A stretch of DNA of 57,437 nt from Clostridium sp. AF27-2AA (GCF_003478505.1 NZ_QUFI01000001.1:1-57437); one strand, 5' to 3'; positions 15,598 through 24,078 are shown, counted from the first letter of the stretch. The notes: a model not told the origin generated them from the letters alone. Numbers and translations are program-made.

Positions 15598-16824
15598 ATG
15601 AATGAACTGATAGCAGGCATTGACCTGTGTGATGAATATACGCAGGTCAGCTGTGGAGATGAAGAAAAGGCATGGACATTCCCAACGGTGATCTTCCGCC
15701 ACAGAGCGGCGGGTACCTGGTCGGTAGGGGAGGATGCCTATGCGCAGACTTTAAGAGGCGAGGGAAGCCTGACAGACAAGCTGGTGAAGCTGGTTTTAAA
15801 AGACGGGACCGCTACATTGGACGGAGTCCGCTATACGGCGAAAGAACTTCTGGAGCTGTTTCTGGAGCGGGTACTCTGTACGGTAAAAAAGGATCTGGAA
15901 ACGGAAGACGCATTTCAGGGACTGGTCTTTACTGTACGCAGTCTGGATGAACGCCTGGTGGAAACGCTGTATTCCTGCGGAGAAAAGCTTGGTTTGGAAA
16001 AGAAACAGATTCGCGTCATCGGACATTCGGAAAGTATGATTTACTATATGTTAAGCCAGAAAAAGGAAATCTGGAGCGGAACAGTTGGCATGTTTGACTT
16101 ATCCGAACAGGAACTTCGCTATTACGAGATGAAGGTCCAGCGCGGATTAAAGAAAAACGCGGTTTTGGCAGAGTATGAGACGATGGAGGAATCCTTTAGC
16201 CTTGATATCCTGGAAACACCGTCCGGCGCGAAGCTGGGAGATAAGATCCTGTGCACCTGCGCAGACCGGCTGATGCAGAGAAAACTGTATTCCGCGGTAT
16301 TTCTGATGGGAAAGGGTTTTGAAAAGCGGGAGTGGGCAGAGGATTTTATGAAGCTGCTCTGCACAAAACGGAGAGTCTACATGGAAACAGCAATGTTTGC
16401 TAAAGGCGCCGCATACTGTGCGCAGGATCATCTCCGTCCACAGACATCCTATCCTTATGCCATGATCTGTGAAGGGCGTCTGAAATCTTCCGTCGCTATG
16501 GAGGTTTTGCATAAGGGACAGGAAATGACTGTGACACTGGCGGCAGCCGGCGATGGCTGGAGAGACAGCGGATCTATGCTGGAGGTGATCCCGGAAAAGC
16601 AGAACGCCATAGAATTAGAAATTATGCCATTCGATTCCAAAAAGAAAAAGGCAGTTACACTGATGCTGGAAGGATTCCCGAGTCGTCCGGAAAGGACAAC
16701 CAGAGTGAGAGTGGAAGTATCCTTTTTAGATGAAAAGACAATGAAAGTGGTTCTCACAGACCGGGGCTTCGGGGAACTGTTCCCAGCCACGGATACCAGG
16801 ATTGTACAAGAGGTTATGCTATGA
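15598..16824 (+). CDS. DUF5716 family protein, divergent Hsp70-like fold
   Basis: This 408-residue protein belongs to the uncharacterised DUF5716 family. By eye it follows an Hsp70 from end to end: phosphate-1 strand LIAGIDLCDEYTQV (4-17); VGEDAY at 43-48 like Hsp70 VGxxA; FTVRSLDERL at 111-120 in place of the VPAYF segment; HSESMIYYML at 143-152 in place of NEPTAAALAY; phosphate-2 GMFDLSEQELRYYEM at 164-178; adenosine motif VFLMGKGFE at 234-242; AKGAAYCAQ at 268-276; and a C-terminal strand region (GFPSRPERTTRVRVEVSFLD) like the substrate-binding beta domain. The nucleotide loops lack the usual glycines, so ATP use is doubtful, and the helical lid is missing. It sits between DUF5717 and the TPR gene. 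Confidence 0.78.
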   Translation: MNELIAGIDLCDEYTQVSCGDEEKAWTFPTVIFRHRAAGTWSVGEDAYAQTLRGEGSLTDKLVKLVLKDGTATLDGVRYTAKELLELFLERVLCTVKKDLETEDAFQGLVFTVRSLDERLVETLYSCGEKLGLEKKQIRVIGHSESMIYYMLSQKKEIWSGTVGMFDLSEQELRYYEMKVQRGLKKNAVLAEYETMEESFSLDILETPSGAKLGDKILCTCADRLMQRKLYSAVFLMGKGFEKREWAEDFMKLLCTKRRVYMETAMFAKGAAYCAQDHLRPQTSYPYAMICEGRLKSSVAMEVLHKGQEMTVTLAAAGDGWRDSGSMLEVIPEKQNAIELEIMPFDSKKKKAVTLMLEGFPSRPERTTRVRVEVSFLDEKTMKVVLTDRGFGELFPATDTRIVQEVML

Positions 16825-17633
16825 GTTTGAGATTATGCAGATCGGAAAAGGTGAAAAATCCGTATTATGTGAGTTTTCTTGGGGTGCACCTGTATTCTTC
16901 CCAGGAACTGGCGTATGTGATTTACCATTACCCGCTCCTGGTAATGGATCATCTGGTAGATGACCGGCTACTTGATTTTCTGCGGGAGGAGCTGAACCTT
17001 GGTTTTCTGGCACTGAAACTGGAAAACTGGAGAAAAAGTGGGGAAGATCTGGATGAAATGCTGATGTTTCTGCTTCAGGAGAGCGACTATTATTCTGCAA
17101 ATGAGATTTCGGAATACCGCCAGACCTTAAGCAGTTACCGGAAACAGCCTGCTGCGCAGATCAAAAAGCTCCGCGGGGATGCCTTATTTGGCATGCGCCA
17201 GTATGGAAAGGCGGTTAAGCTGTATCAGGAAATTCTGGATAATCCGCCGGAGGAGGCGGCAGAAGAACAGCTCACAGCGCAGGTCTGGAATAACCTGGGG
17301 GCCTGCTATGGCCGTATGTTCCTGTTTGATAAGGCGGCGGAGGCCTTTGAGAAAGCCTACAACCGGAGTGGCAGCCGGGACTGCCTGCGAAGCCTTTACT
17401 GGATTGAAAAGCTCGACAGCCGCGTAACGCTGGGAGAGCGCTTCCATGCGGCAATCACGCAGGAGGAGCAGGAGGCCTGGGACGCGCAGCTTTCAGCAGC
17501 CCGGGAGAAGGCCGCGCAGTCTGATCTGGTAAAACAGGTGGAAACCTGGTTTGGCGATGGAGCAGAAGATGGAGAAAAAGCAGCCCGGGAACTGGTAGAA
17601 ACCTGGAAAAGCGAGTACCGTGCCATGGTATAA
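16821..17633 (+). CDS. TPR-containing protein of the DUF5716/DUF5717 operon
   Basis: The 270-residue product is largely helical. Two TPR-like repeats are visible at about 113-141 (GDALFGMRQYGKAVKLYQEIL) and 151-184 (WNNLGACYGRMFLFDKAAEAFEKAY). The first 100 residues are a conserved-looking helical domain (NPYYVSFLGVHLYSSQELAYVI) and the last 60 are charged, possibly coiled coil. No signal peptide is present. The ATG overlaps the stop of the DUF5716 gene (ATGA), so synthesis is coupled to the Hsp70-like protein. TPR proteins often act as adaptors or co-chaperones, but no specific function can be assigned. Confidence 0.8.
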   Translation: MSLRLCRSEKVKNPYYVSFLGVHLYSSQELAYVIYHYPLLVMDHLVDDRLLDFLREELNLGFLALKLENWRKSGEDLDEMLMFLLQESDYYSANEISEYRQTLSSYRKQPAAQIKKLRGDALFGMRQYGKAVKLYQEILDNPPEEAAEEQLTAQVWNNLGACYGRMFLFDKAAEAFEKAYNRSGSRDCLRSLYWIEKLDSRVTLGERFHAAITQEEQEAWDAQLSAAREKAAQSDLVKQVETWFGDGAEDGEKAARELVETWKSEYRAMV

Positions 17634-17666
17634 ACAGAAAAAATTCAAAGAAATGAAAAATAATGC

Positions 17667-17695
17667 TTGACATATCTGGGAAAACACGGTAAACT
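17667..17695 (+). promoter_or_regulatory. Promoter of the tRNA-Val/tRNA-Met unit
   Basis: A consensus TTGACA at 17667-17672 and TAAACT at 17690-17695 are 17 bases apart, about 40 bases before tRNA-Val. Confidence 0.8.
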
Positions 17696-17736
17696 ATCGG
17701 AGCAGTCGCAAGTGAGACATCTTGTGATTCTGATAT

Positions 17737-17809
17737 GGGGTCTTAGCTCAGCTGGGAGAGCATCTGCCTTACAAGCAGAGGGTCATAGGTTCGAGCCCTA
17801 TAGGCCCCA
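17737..17809 (+). tRNA. tRNA-Val (anticodon TAC)
   Basis: The 73-nt cloverleaf has acceptor arms GGGGTCT/AGGCCCC (one G-T pair), a D arm GCTC/GAGC, an anticodon stem TCTGC/GCAGA with loop CTTACAA giving anticodon TAC, and a T arm ATAGG/CCTAT with loop TTCGAGC. CCA is not encoded. Confidence 0.96.
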
Positions 17810-17823
17810 TATATACCGAATAT

Positions 17824-17897
17824 GGCGGAATAGCTCAGTTGGCTAGAGCACACGGTTCATACCCGTGGTGTCGAGAGTTCAAATCTCCCTTCCGCTA
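17824..17897 (+). tRNA. tRNA-Met (anticodon CAT)
   Basis: The 74-nt cloverleaf has acceptor arms GGCGGAA/TTCCGCT with a G-T first pair, an anticodon stem CACGG/CCGTG and loop TTCATAC giving anticodon CAT. The T stem GAGAG/CTCCC has one A-C mismatch. The first acceptor pair argues against initiator tRNA, so it is elongator Met, although tRNA-Ile2 with a modified C34 also reads CAT in DNA. It is 14 bases after tRNA-Val and shares its promoter. Confidence 0.92.
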
Positions 17898-17904
17898 CTT
17901 ACCT

Positions 17905-17937
17905 GAAGTTCTGGAATACCAGAACTTCTTTTGTTTT
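17905..17937 (+). terminator. Terminator of the tRNA unit
   Basis: GAAGTTCTGG and CCAGAACTTC form a perfect 10-bp stem with loop AATA, followed by TTTTGTTTT. Confidence 0.92.
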
Positions 17938-17963
17938 ACAACCTAAATTTTTTCTAAAATCCC

Positions 17964-17992
17964 TTGTAACCTGAAAATGGGTGTGTTATAAT
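17964..17992 (+). promoter_or_regulatory. Promoter of the PAP2 gene
   Basis: TTGTAA at 17964-17969 and TATAAT at 17987-17992 are spaced by 17 bases. The predicted start near 18000 leaves no room for a ribosome binding site before ATG 18006, which supports GTG 18033 as the start codon. Confidence 0.7.
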
Positions 17993-18032
17993 CCGAAAAA
18001 GCTGAATGAAACGTTTTGAAAGGAAAAGTCAA

Positions 18033-18689
18033 GTGAAGAACCTGTTAAAAAAATATGGACATATCTGGGTCTGCGGCTACATCCTTTTGTACCTGCCATA
18101 TTTCTTCTGGCTGGAGAGTGTGATTACGGACAATTACAAGATCATGCATGTGGCCTTAGATGATATGATCCCGTTTAGTGAGTACTTTATCATTCCTTAC
18201 ATTATCTGGTTTTTTTATGTTTCCGGCGCGGTTCTGTATTTCTTCTTTACGGATAAGCAGGACTATTACCGGCTGTGTGCCTTCTTATTTATCGGCATGA
18301 CCATCAGCATGATGATCTGCACGTTTTATCCGAATGGCACAGATCTGCGGGTGGAGGTAGATCCGCACAAAAACATTTTCTGCTATCTGGTACAGAAAAT
18401 CCATGACAGTGATACACCAGCCAATGTATTTCCGAGCATTCATGTATACAATTCTCTGGGTGTGCACATCAGCGTCATGAACAGCGGACGACTGAAGAAC
18501 CGCAGATGGGTCCGCCGGATCTCATTTGTGATCATGGTTGCGATCTGCCTGTCTACCGTATTTTTAAAACAGCATTCCGTGGCAGATGTCACGGGCGCGC
18601 TGGCACTGGCTTACGTTATGTATCAGTTTGTATACGGAAACGTTTATGTGTTCAGCCGCAGAACGGCAAGACAGAAGGTTACCGGTTAG
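18033..18689 (+). CDS. PAP2-family membrane phosphatase
   Basis: The product (about 218 residues) is an integral membrane protein with about six hydrophobic helices. It carries the PAP2 phosphatase signature as FPSIHVYNS in the middle and KQHSVADVTGA near the end, matching the PSGH and SRxxxxxHxxxD motifs in relaxed form. The family removes phosphate from lipids such as undecaprenyl or phosphatidyl phosphates. I prefer the GTG at 18033, behind AAAGGAAAAG, over ATG 18006, because the promoter would place transcription start only about six bases before that ATG. It is monocistronic with its own promoter and terminator. Confidence 0.82.
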   Translation: MKNLLKKYGHIWVCGYILLYLPYFFWLESVITDNYKIMHVALDDMIPFSEYFIIPYIIWFFYVSGAVLYFFFTDKQDYYRLCAFLFIGMTISMMICTFYPNGTDLRVEVDPHKNIFCYLVQKIHDSDTPANVFPSIHVYNSLGVHISVMNSGRLKNRRWVRRISFVIMVAICLSTVFLKQHSVADVTGALALAYVMYQFVYGNVYVFSRRTARQKVTG

Positions 18690-18710
18690 AATGAAACGTA
18701 CAATAAAAAG

Positions 18711-18765
18711 AGCTGTTGCGAAACAGGATGGAGCGTTTGGGCCCTGTTTCGCAACGGCTTTTTCG
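18711..18765 (+). terminator. Terminator of the PAP2 gene
   Basis: GTTGCGAAACAGG and CCTGTTTCGCAAC form a perfect 13-bp stem extended by AGC/GCT, followed by TTTTTC. Confidence 0.9.
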
Positions 18766-18823
18766 ATTGTCAGAATTGAATCTATTTTTTATACAAAATT
18801 CTTTAGGAGATTTTGCGGATTTA

Positions 18824-18832
18824 TGGTATACT
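18824..18832 (+). promoter_or_regulatory. Extended -10 before the lipid kinase gene
   Basis: TGGTATACT is an extended -10 (TGn plus TATACT at 18827-18832), 55 bases before the start codon. No good -35 is seen. Confidence 0.5.
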
Positions 18833-18887
18833 TATAGATAATAATGTGTGGGTAACTGCTTTGCAGTTACAAATGCGGGAGGTGCCC

Positions 18888-19811
18888 ATGTACTATTTTA
18901 TCGTAAATCCCAACGCCCACGGCGGACGTGGGAAAAAAATATGGAGAAAGCTGGAACGCCAGATTCACAAATCCGGGATTCATTATGAGGCATTCCAGAC
19001 GGAAGCGCCGGGAGATGCCAGACGCATGGCGGCAGAGCTGACGGCTAACATGCAGGAACCGGCCACCATTGTAGCGGTGGGGGGAGACGGCACGGTCAAT
19101 GAAGTCTTAAATGGCCTGGCAATCAGTGATCTTCTGACAGTCGGTTATATTCCAACGGGTTCCGGAAACGACCTGGCCCGGGGGTTAAACCTGTCCGGAA
19201 GTCCGAGAAAGTGCCTGAAACGGATCTTAAATCCATCGGAGATCTGCCGCGTGGATTATGGCATCCTATCCTATGAAGATGAAGAACCGGTCTACCGGCG
19301 CTTTATGGTCAGCAGCGGCATCGGGTTTGATGCTGCGGTCTGCCACCGGCTGTTAGATAAAAGCGGAACCGGCGGACTTCGCCAGATTCTGGGAAGAGGC
19401 CGTTATATCCTGGCTGGCCTTAAACAGCTTCTGACCGCGAAAGCTTCCCGCGGACACCTGATTTTAGATGGTGTAAGGCGGGTGGAATTTAACCATATTT
19501 ATTTTGTTTCCGTGCATAACCATGGCAGTGAGGGCGGCGGCTTTCTGTTTGCACCGAAGGCTGTGTGTGATGACGGAGAACTGGAGCTTTGTGTGGCACA
19601 TACCGCTTCCAAGCTGCGGCTGTTTCCGGTGTTGTTCGACGCATACCGGGGGCACCTGGGCAGACGCCGAGGCGTTCATTTTTACCGCTGCCGGGAGGCT
19701 GTGATCCATGTGGACAGGCCGCTTCCGGTCCATGCAGACGGTGAAAACTGTTTCTGCCAGGATGAGATGCGGGTGCGGTGCGTGAAGAAAAAGCTCCGCA
19801 TGATCTTATAG
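18888..19811 (+). CDS. Diacylglycerol/lipid kinase family protein (DgkB/YegS-like)
   Basis: The 307-residue protein has the diacylglycerol kinase catalytic domain: an N-terminal [14 protein letters not shown], the nucleotide motif GGDGT at 65-69 with VNEVLNGL, and [12 protein letters not shown] at 89-100. The C-terminal half has the beta-sandwich pattern of YegS/DgkB. Members phosphorylate diacylglycerol to recycle lipid headgroup turnover products, or act on related lipids, at the membrane face. The ATG at 18888 follows GGGAGGTG; the longer ORF lacks a binding site. The ispF start lies 20 bases downstream of the stop. Confidence 0.88.
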   Translation: MYYFIVNPNAHGGRGKKIWRKLERQIHKSGIHYEAFQTEAPGDARRMAAELTANMQEPATIVAVGGDGTVNEVLNGLAISDLLTVGYIPTGSGNDLARGLNLSGSPRKCLKRILNPSEICRVDYGILSYEDEEPVYRRFMVSSGIGFDAAVCHRLLDKSGTGGLRQILGRGRYILAGLKQLLTAKASRGHLILDGVRRVEFNHIYFVSVHNHGSEGGGFLFAPKAVCDDGELELCVAHTASKLRLFPVLFDAYRGHLGRRRGVHFYRCREAVIHVDRPLPVHADGENCFCQDEMRVRCVKKKLRMIL

Positions 19812-19831
19812 AAATAAAGGAGAGAACAACT

Positions 19832-20407
19832 ATGCGAATCGGACAGGGATACGATGTCCATAAGCTGGTAGAAGGACGTGATCTGATCCTGGGCGGAGTT
19901 ACCGTCCCTTATGAGAAGGGCCTTCTGGGGCATTCCGATGCGGATGTATTAGTTCATGCAGTTATGGACGCCCTTCTGGGAGCAGCCGCGTTGGGAGATA
20001 TCGGCCAGCATTTTCCGGATACCGATCCAAAATATAAAGGAATATCCAGCATTGCCCTGTTAAAGGAAGTCGGGGCACTTCTGGAAGCAGAGGGCTATGT
20101 CATCGAGAATATTGATGCGACCATCATTGCCCAGCGGCCGAAGCTGGCGGCATACCGCCCGCAGATGGCAGAAAACATTGCCGACGCGCTGCATCTGGAA
20201 TTAAACCAGGTGAGTGTGAAGGCAACCACAGAGGAAGGACTTGGATTCACCGGAAGTGGTGAGGGCATTTCTTCCCAGGCCATCACGCTGCTTTCCCATA
20301 TGCGTGACTTTGCGGCAGATGACCGCATGGTGTACCGGGATGACGCCTACAGCGGCGGCTGCGGCGGCTGCCCTGGGTGTTGCGGCAGCAAAAACGCAGA
20401 ATCATAA
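19832..20407 (+). CDS. ispF: 2-C-methyl-D-erythritol 2,4-cyclodiphosphate synthase IspF
   Basis: IspF makes the cyclodiphosphate of the MEP isoprenoid pathway. The 191-residue protein has the zinc ligands D8, H10 and H42 ([14 protein letters not shown]), FPDTDP, and the C-terminal core [20 protein letters not shown]. Normal IspF ends at about residue 157; here about 34 extra residues end in a Cys/Gly-rich stretch ([11 protein letters not shown], residues 175-185), which could bind metal. The ATG at 19832 is behind AAGGAGAG. It precedes cysS by 45 bases, a common arrangement. Confidence 0.93.
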   Translation: MRIGQGYDVHKLVEGRDLILGGVTVPYEKGLLGHSDADVLVHAVMDALLGAAALGDIGQHFPDTDPKYKGISSIALLKEVGALLEAEGYVIENIDATIIAQRPKLAAYRPQMAENIADALHLELNQVSVKATTEEGLGFTGSGEGISSQAITLLSHMRDFAADDRMVYRDDAYSGGCGGCPGCCGSKNAES

Positions 20408-20452
20408 AGGAAAGAAAACAGCCCTGAACGTGGGAATACAAGGAGGAATAAC

Positions 20453-21862
20453 ATGAAGATTTTTAATACATTGACCAGAAGAAAAGAAGAGTTTGTGCCG
20501 TTAGAGCCGGGAAAGGTAAAGATGTATGTATGCGGCCCGACTGTGTACAACTTCATCCATATCGGAAACGCGCGCCCGATGATCATTTTCGATACCGTGC
20601 GCCGCTACTTTGAATACAAAGGCTACGATGTCAACTACGTTTCCAATTTCACCGACGTAGATGACAAGATCATCAAGAAGGCCATCGAGGAAGGCGTAGA
20701 CGCAGAGACCATTTCCAAACGCTACATTGCCGAGTGCAAGAAGGACATGGCCGACATGAACGTGAAACCGGCTACCACCCATCCACAGGCAACCCAGGAG
20801 ATTCAGGGTATGCTGGAGATGATCCAGACCCTTATCGACAAGGGCCATGCTTACGTGGCAGCAGACGGTACCGTTTACTTCCGCACCAAGTCCTTCAAGG
20901 GCTACGGAAAGCTGTCCCATAAAAACCTGGATGAGATGATGTCTGGCTTCCGTGAGCTCAAAGTAACCGGCGAGGAGAACAAGGAGGATCCGTCCGATTT
21001 CGTCCTCTGGAAGCCGAAAAAGGATGGCGAGCCGTACTGGGAGTCTCCGTGGTGCCAGGGCCGTCCGGGCTGGCACATTGAGTGCTCCGTCATGTCCAAG
21101 AAATACTTAGGCGAGCAGATCGATATCCATGCAGGCGGTGAGGACCTGATCTTCCCGCATCACGAGAATGAGATCGCCCAGTCTGAGGCAGCCAACGACA
21201 AGACCTTCGCAAATTACTGGATGCACAACGGCTTCTTAAATATCGACAACAAGAAGATGTCCAAATCCCTCGGAAATTTCTTTACCGTCCGTGAAATCGG
21301 TGAGAAATATGATCTGCAGGTGCTGCGCTTCTTCATGCTGAGTGCACATTACCGCAGCCCGATCAACTTCAGCGCAGAGCTTATGGAGGCTTCCAAAAAC
21401 GGACTGGAGCGCATCATCACCTGTGCAGAACGCTTAAAAGACCTTCTTAACAAGGTGTCCGGCGACGCGCTGACTGAGGCAGAGCAGGAGAATAAGAAGA
21501 ACGTGGACGAGCTGGTCGCAAAATTCGAGACAGCTATGGACGATGACTTCAATACCGCAGATGCTGTTTCTGCAATCTTTGAGCTGGTAAAGCTGGCCAA
21601 CAGCACAGCAAATGAGGAGAGCACCAGAGCATACGCAGAACTGCTTGCAGGAACCATCGAAAAACTTTCCGATGTTCTTGGTATCATCACCGAGCGCAAG
21701 GCGGAGGTGCTTGACAGCGAGGTTGAGGAGCTGATCGCTGCAAGACAGCGGGCGAGAAAAGAAAAGAATTTTGCCCTGGCCGACGAGATCCGCCAGAAAC
21801 TTCTGGATATGGGCATCGTGCTGGAAGATACCAGAGAGGGTGTAAAATGGAAGAGAGCATAA
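20453..21862 (+). CDS. cysS: Cysteinyl-tRNA synthetase
   Basis: CysRS charges tRNA-Cys and is a monomeric class I synthetase. The 469-residue protein has the zinc ligand C27 (MYVCGPTVYN), the HIGH-type motif HIGNARP, the zinc-site stretch GWHIECSVM, HHENEIAQSE, and KMSKS in KKMSKSLGN near residue 270. The C-terminal helical domain is complete. AAGGAGGAATAAC precedes the ATG. The downstream mrnC start lies inside its last codons, so translation is coupled. This cysS-mrnC-rlmB order is known in Firmicutes. Confidence 0.97.
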   Translation: MKIFNTLTRRKEEFVPLEPGKVKMYVCGPTVYNFIHIGNARPMIIFDTVRRYFEYKGYDVNYVSNFTDVDDKIIKKAIEEGVDAETISKRYIAECKKDMADMNVKPATTHPQATQEIQGMLEMIQTLIDKGHAYVAADGTVYFRTKSFKGYGKLSHKNLDEMMSGFRELKVTGEENKEDPSDFVLWKPKKDGEPYWESPWCQGRPGWHIECSVMSKKYLGEQIDIHAGGEDLIFPHHENEIAQSEAANDKTFANYWMHNGFLNIDNKKMSKSLGNFFTVREIGEKYDLQVLRFFMLSAHYRSPINFSAELMEASKNGLERIITCAERLKDLLNKVSGDALTEAEQENKKNVDELVAKFETAMDDDFNTADAVSAIFELVKLANSTANEESTRAYAELLAGTIEKLSDVLGIITERKAEVLDSEVEELIAARQRARKEKNFALADEIRQKLLDMGIVLEDTREGVKWKRA

Positions 21863-22287
21863 AAATCGAGGAGGCCATCGCAAAGGCGCTGAAGCTGGAA
21901 GCGGTGGATCCGCGGACCTACTCGCCGTTAGTACTTGCCTACATCGGAGACGCGGTTTACGAACTGCTGATCCGCACGAAGGTCATCAACCATGGCAGCA
22001 TGCAGGTCAACAAGATGCATAAAAAGAGTGCCAGCCTGGTCAAGGCAGAGACCCAGGCCAACATCATCAAGGCCATTCAGGATGATCTGACGGAGGAAGA
22101 GCTGGCTATATACAAGCGGGGCCGCAATGCCAAATCTGCTACCACAGCCAAGCATGCCACCATGATGGATTACCGCATGGCGACCGGTTTTGAGGCCCTT
22201 GTGGGTTATCTGTACCTGCAGGCACAGCATGACCGTCTTCTGGAACTGATCCGGGACGGACTGGAAAAGATTGGAGAACTTTCATGA
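21847..22287 (+). CDS. mrnC: Mini-ribonuclease III
   Basis: Mini-III is an RNase III catalytic domain without a double-strand RNA-binding domain; it matures 23S rRNA ends. The 146-residue protein has the family catalytic segment LAYIGDAVYELLIR (about 30-43), a basic KMHKKSASLVKAETQ helix and the closing motif GFEALVGYLYL. The length is right for the family. It overlaps the end of cysS by 16 bases and the start of rlmB by 4, in an operon devoted to rRNA and tRNA function. Confidence 0.94.
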   Translation: MEESIKIEEAIAKALKLEAVDPRTYSPLVLAYIGDAVYELLIRTKVINHGSMQVNKMHKKSASLVKAETQANIIKAIQDDLTEEELAIYKRGRNAKSATTAKHATMMDYRMATGFEALVGYLYLQAQHDRLLELIRDGLEKIGELS

Positions 22288-23024
22288 GATACGAAGAACT
22301 GACTATAGAAGGAAGAAATGCCGTACTGGAGGCATTCCGTTCCGGAAAGACCATCGACAAGCTGTTCGTGCAGGACGGCTGCAAGGATGGCCCCATCCAG
22401 AGCATTGTCCGCGAAGCAAGAAAATCAGACACTATCATCAGCTTTGTGCCGAGAGAACGTCTGGATCAGATGTCCGAGACTGGAAAGCACCAGGGCGTCA
22501 TTGCTCATGCGGCAGCTTATGAGTACGCTGAGGTGGAGGATATCTTAAAGGCAGCAGAGGAGAAGGGCGAACCGCCGTTCATCTTCCTGCTGGATGGCAT
22601 TGAGGATCCGCACAACCTTGGGGCGATCATCCGTACGGCGAACCTGGCAGGCGCACATGGTGTCATCATTCCGAAGCACCGGGCAGCAGGCCTGACCGCT
22701 ACAGTAGCAAAGACCTCTGCAGGTGCCTTGAATTACACACCTGTGGCCAAGGTCACAAACCTGGCTCAGACGATTGAAGACTTAAAGAAACGCGGCCTCT
22801 GGTTTGTCTGCGCGGATATGGGCGGCGAGGTGATGTACCGCCTGAATCTGAAGGGACCGATTGGTCTGGTCATTGGAAACGAAGGAAACGGAGTCGGCAA
22901 GCTGATCCGGGAAAAATGCGACATGATCGCGTCCATTCCGATGAAGGGTGATATCGACTCCTTAAATGCTTCGGTGGCAGCCGGTGTGCTGGCTTACGAG
23001 ATCGTGAGACAGCGCCTGAGCTGA
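22284..23024 (+). CDS. rlmB: 23S rRNA (guanosine-2'-O-)-methyltransferase RlmB-type (SpoU family)
   Basis: The 246-residue protein has an N-terminal L30e-like substrate-binding domain (EGRNAVLEAFRSG) and a SpoU trefoil-knot methyltransferase domain with the three usual motifs: NLGAIIRTANLAG, LVIGNEGNGVG and SLNASVAAGVLAYE. It uses S-adenosylmethionine to methylate a 2'-OH in 23S rRNA. It starts within the mrnC stop (ATGA). The family includes paralogues with other rRNA or tRNA targets, so the exact nucleotide is inferred from similarity. Confidence 0.92.
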   Translation: MRYEELTIEGRNAVLEAFRSGKTIDKLFVQDGCKDGPIQSIVREARKSDTIISFVPRERLDQMSETGKHQGVIAHAAAYEYAEVEDILKAAEEKGEPPFIFLLDGIEDPHNLGAIIRTANLAGAHGVIIPKHRAAGLTATVAKTSAGALNYTPVAKVTNLAQTIEDLKKRGLWFVCADMGGEVMYRLNLKGPIGLVIGNEGNGVGKLIREKCDMIASIPMKGDIDSLNASVAAGVLAYEIVRQRLS

Positions 23025-23052
23025 GAACCGGAGTCCGGAAAGGAAGGTGTTT

Positions 23053-24078
23053 ATGATGAAGAAAAAAAGCATCGGAACCGGCACGGCTGTGCTTCTGACG
23101 GCGGCAGTGCTTTACGGGTGCGCAGGAAACAGTATACCGGCAGGAACAGAGCATTCTGCGGAGGCGCAGGAGACTTCCGCTTCGGAGGCAGCAGAAACTC
23201 TGGGAGCGGAGGATGCGGCAGAGACACTGGCTGTCATTGAGGACGAGGCAGTTCCGCTTTATCAGAAGCCGGCCGGCAGCGATGTGCGTACCCCGGTGGC
23301 AAGCGGCAGTGTGACATATGGCAATGGCCGTGCCACGATTGATGCCTCCAATACCTCCAATGGTTATGTCATGATCAAGTACACCGGCGGACAGAGCCGC
23401 ATCAAGATCCAGATTGCCAAGTCCACCACGTATACCTATGACCTGAATGCCCGCGATGCCTACGAGGTATTTCCGTTCACTGAGGGAAACGGAACCTACA
23501 GCATCAAGATTTTTGAGAATGTCAGAGGAAACCAGTATGCCCAGGTCATGAGTCAGGATATATCGGTCAGTCTGGCGGATAAATTCGCGCCGTTCTTAAC
23601 TCCGAACCAGTATGTAAACTTTTCAAGCGGAAGCGCTGCGGTAAATAAGGGCGCGGAGCTGGCGGCATCTGCGGCAGACGCGATCGGCGTGGTTACCAAT
23701 GTATACAATTATGTGATCAAGAACATTACCTACGACACGGCCAAGGCCACTTCGGTACAGAGCGGTTACCTTCCAAACGTAGACCAGGTGCTGGCTCAGA
23801 GAACCGGTATTTGCTTTGATTATGCAGCTCTGATGACGGCAATGCTGCGTTCTCAGGATATACCGACCAAGCTGGTTATCGGCTACAGCGGCGGGCTGTA
23901 TCACGCGTGGGTGAATGTCTACATCGATAATGTAGGCTGGATTGATAACTTCATTTACTTCGACGGACATGACTGGTCGCTGATGGACCCGACCTTTGCT
24001 TCCTCCGGCGGGCAGAGTGAGTCTATCAAGCAGTACATTGGAAACGGAGCAAACTATCAGGCAAAATATACCTATTAA
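23053..24078 (+). CDS. Transglutaminase-like lipoprotein
   Basis: The product (341 residues from ATG 23053) has a lipoprotein signal with lipobox LYGC, acylated C23, and then a Glu/Ala-rich linker. A beta-sandwich region (about 85-175) is followed by a transglutaminase-like domain with the cysteine-protease-like triad C254 (RTGICFDYAAL), H284 (YHAWVNVYI) and D312 (MDPTF). Such domains are found in bacterial surface proteins that cleave or crosslink peptides. AGGAAGG precedes two adjacent ATGs, and the second (23056) is equally possible. It stands 23 bases before the PilC-like gene, so it may be cotranscribed with the pilus-like cluster. Confidence 0.85.
   Translation: MMKKKSIGTGTAVLLTAAVLYGCAGNSIPAGTEHSAEAQETSASEAAETLGAEDAAETLAVIEDEAVPLYQKPAGSDVRTPVASGSVTYGNGRATIDASNTSNGYVMIKYTGGQSRIKIQIAKSTTYTYDLNARDAYEVFPFTEGNGTYSIKIFENVRGNQYAQVMSQDISVSLADKFAPFLTPNQYVNFSSGSAAVNKGAELAASAADAIGVVTNVYNYVIKNITYDTAKATSVQSGYLPNVDQVLAQRTGICFDYAALMTAMLRSQDIPTKLVIGYSGGLYHAWVNVYIDNVGWIDNFIYFDGHDWSLMDPTFASSGGQSESIKQYIGNGANYQAKYTY

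Noticed and set aside
20501..21076. 191-codon ORF on the minus strand inside cysS
   Set aside because: It is fully antisense to cysS, whose motifs are unmistakable, and its translation has no recognisable domain or ribosome binding site.
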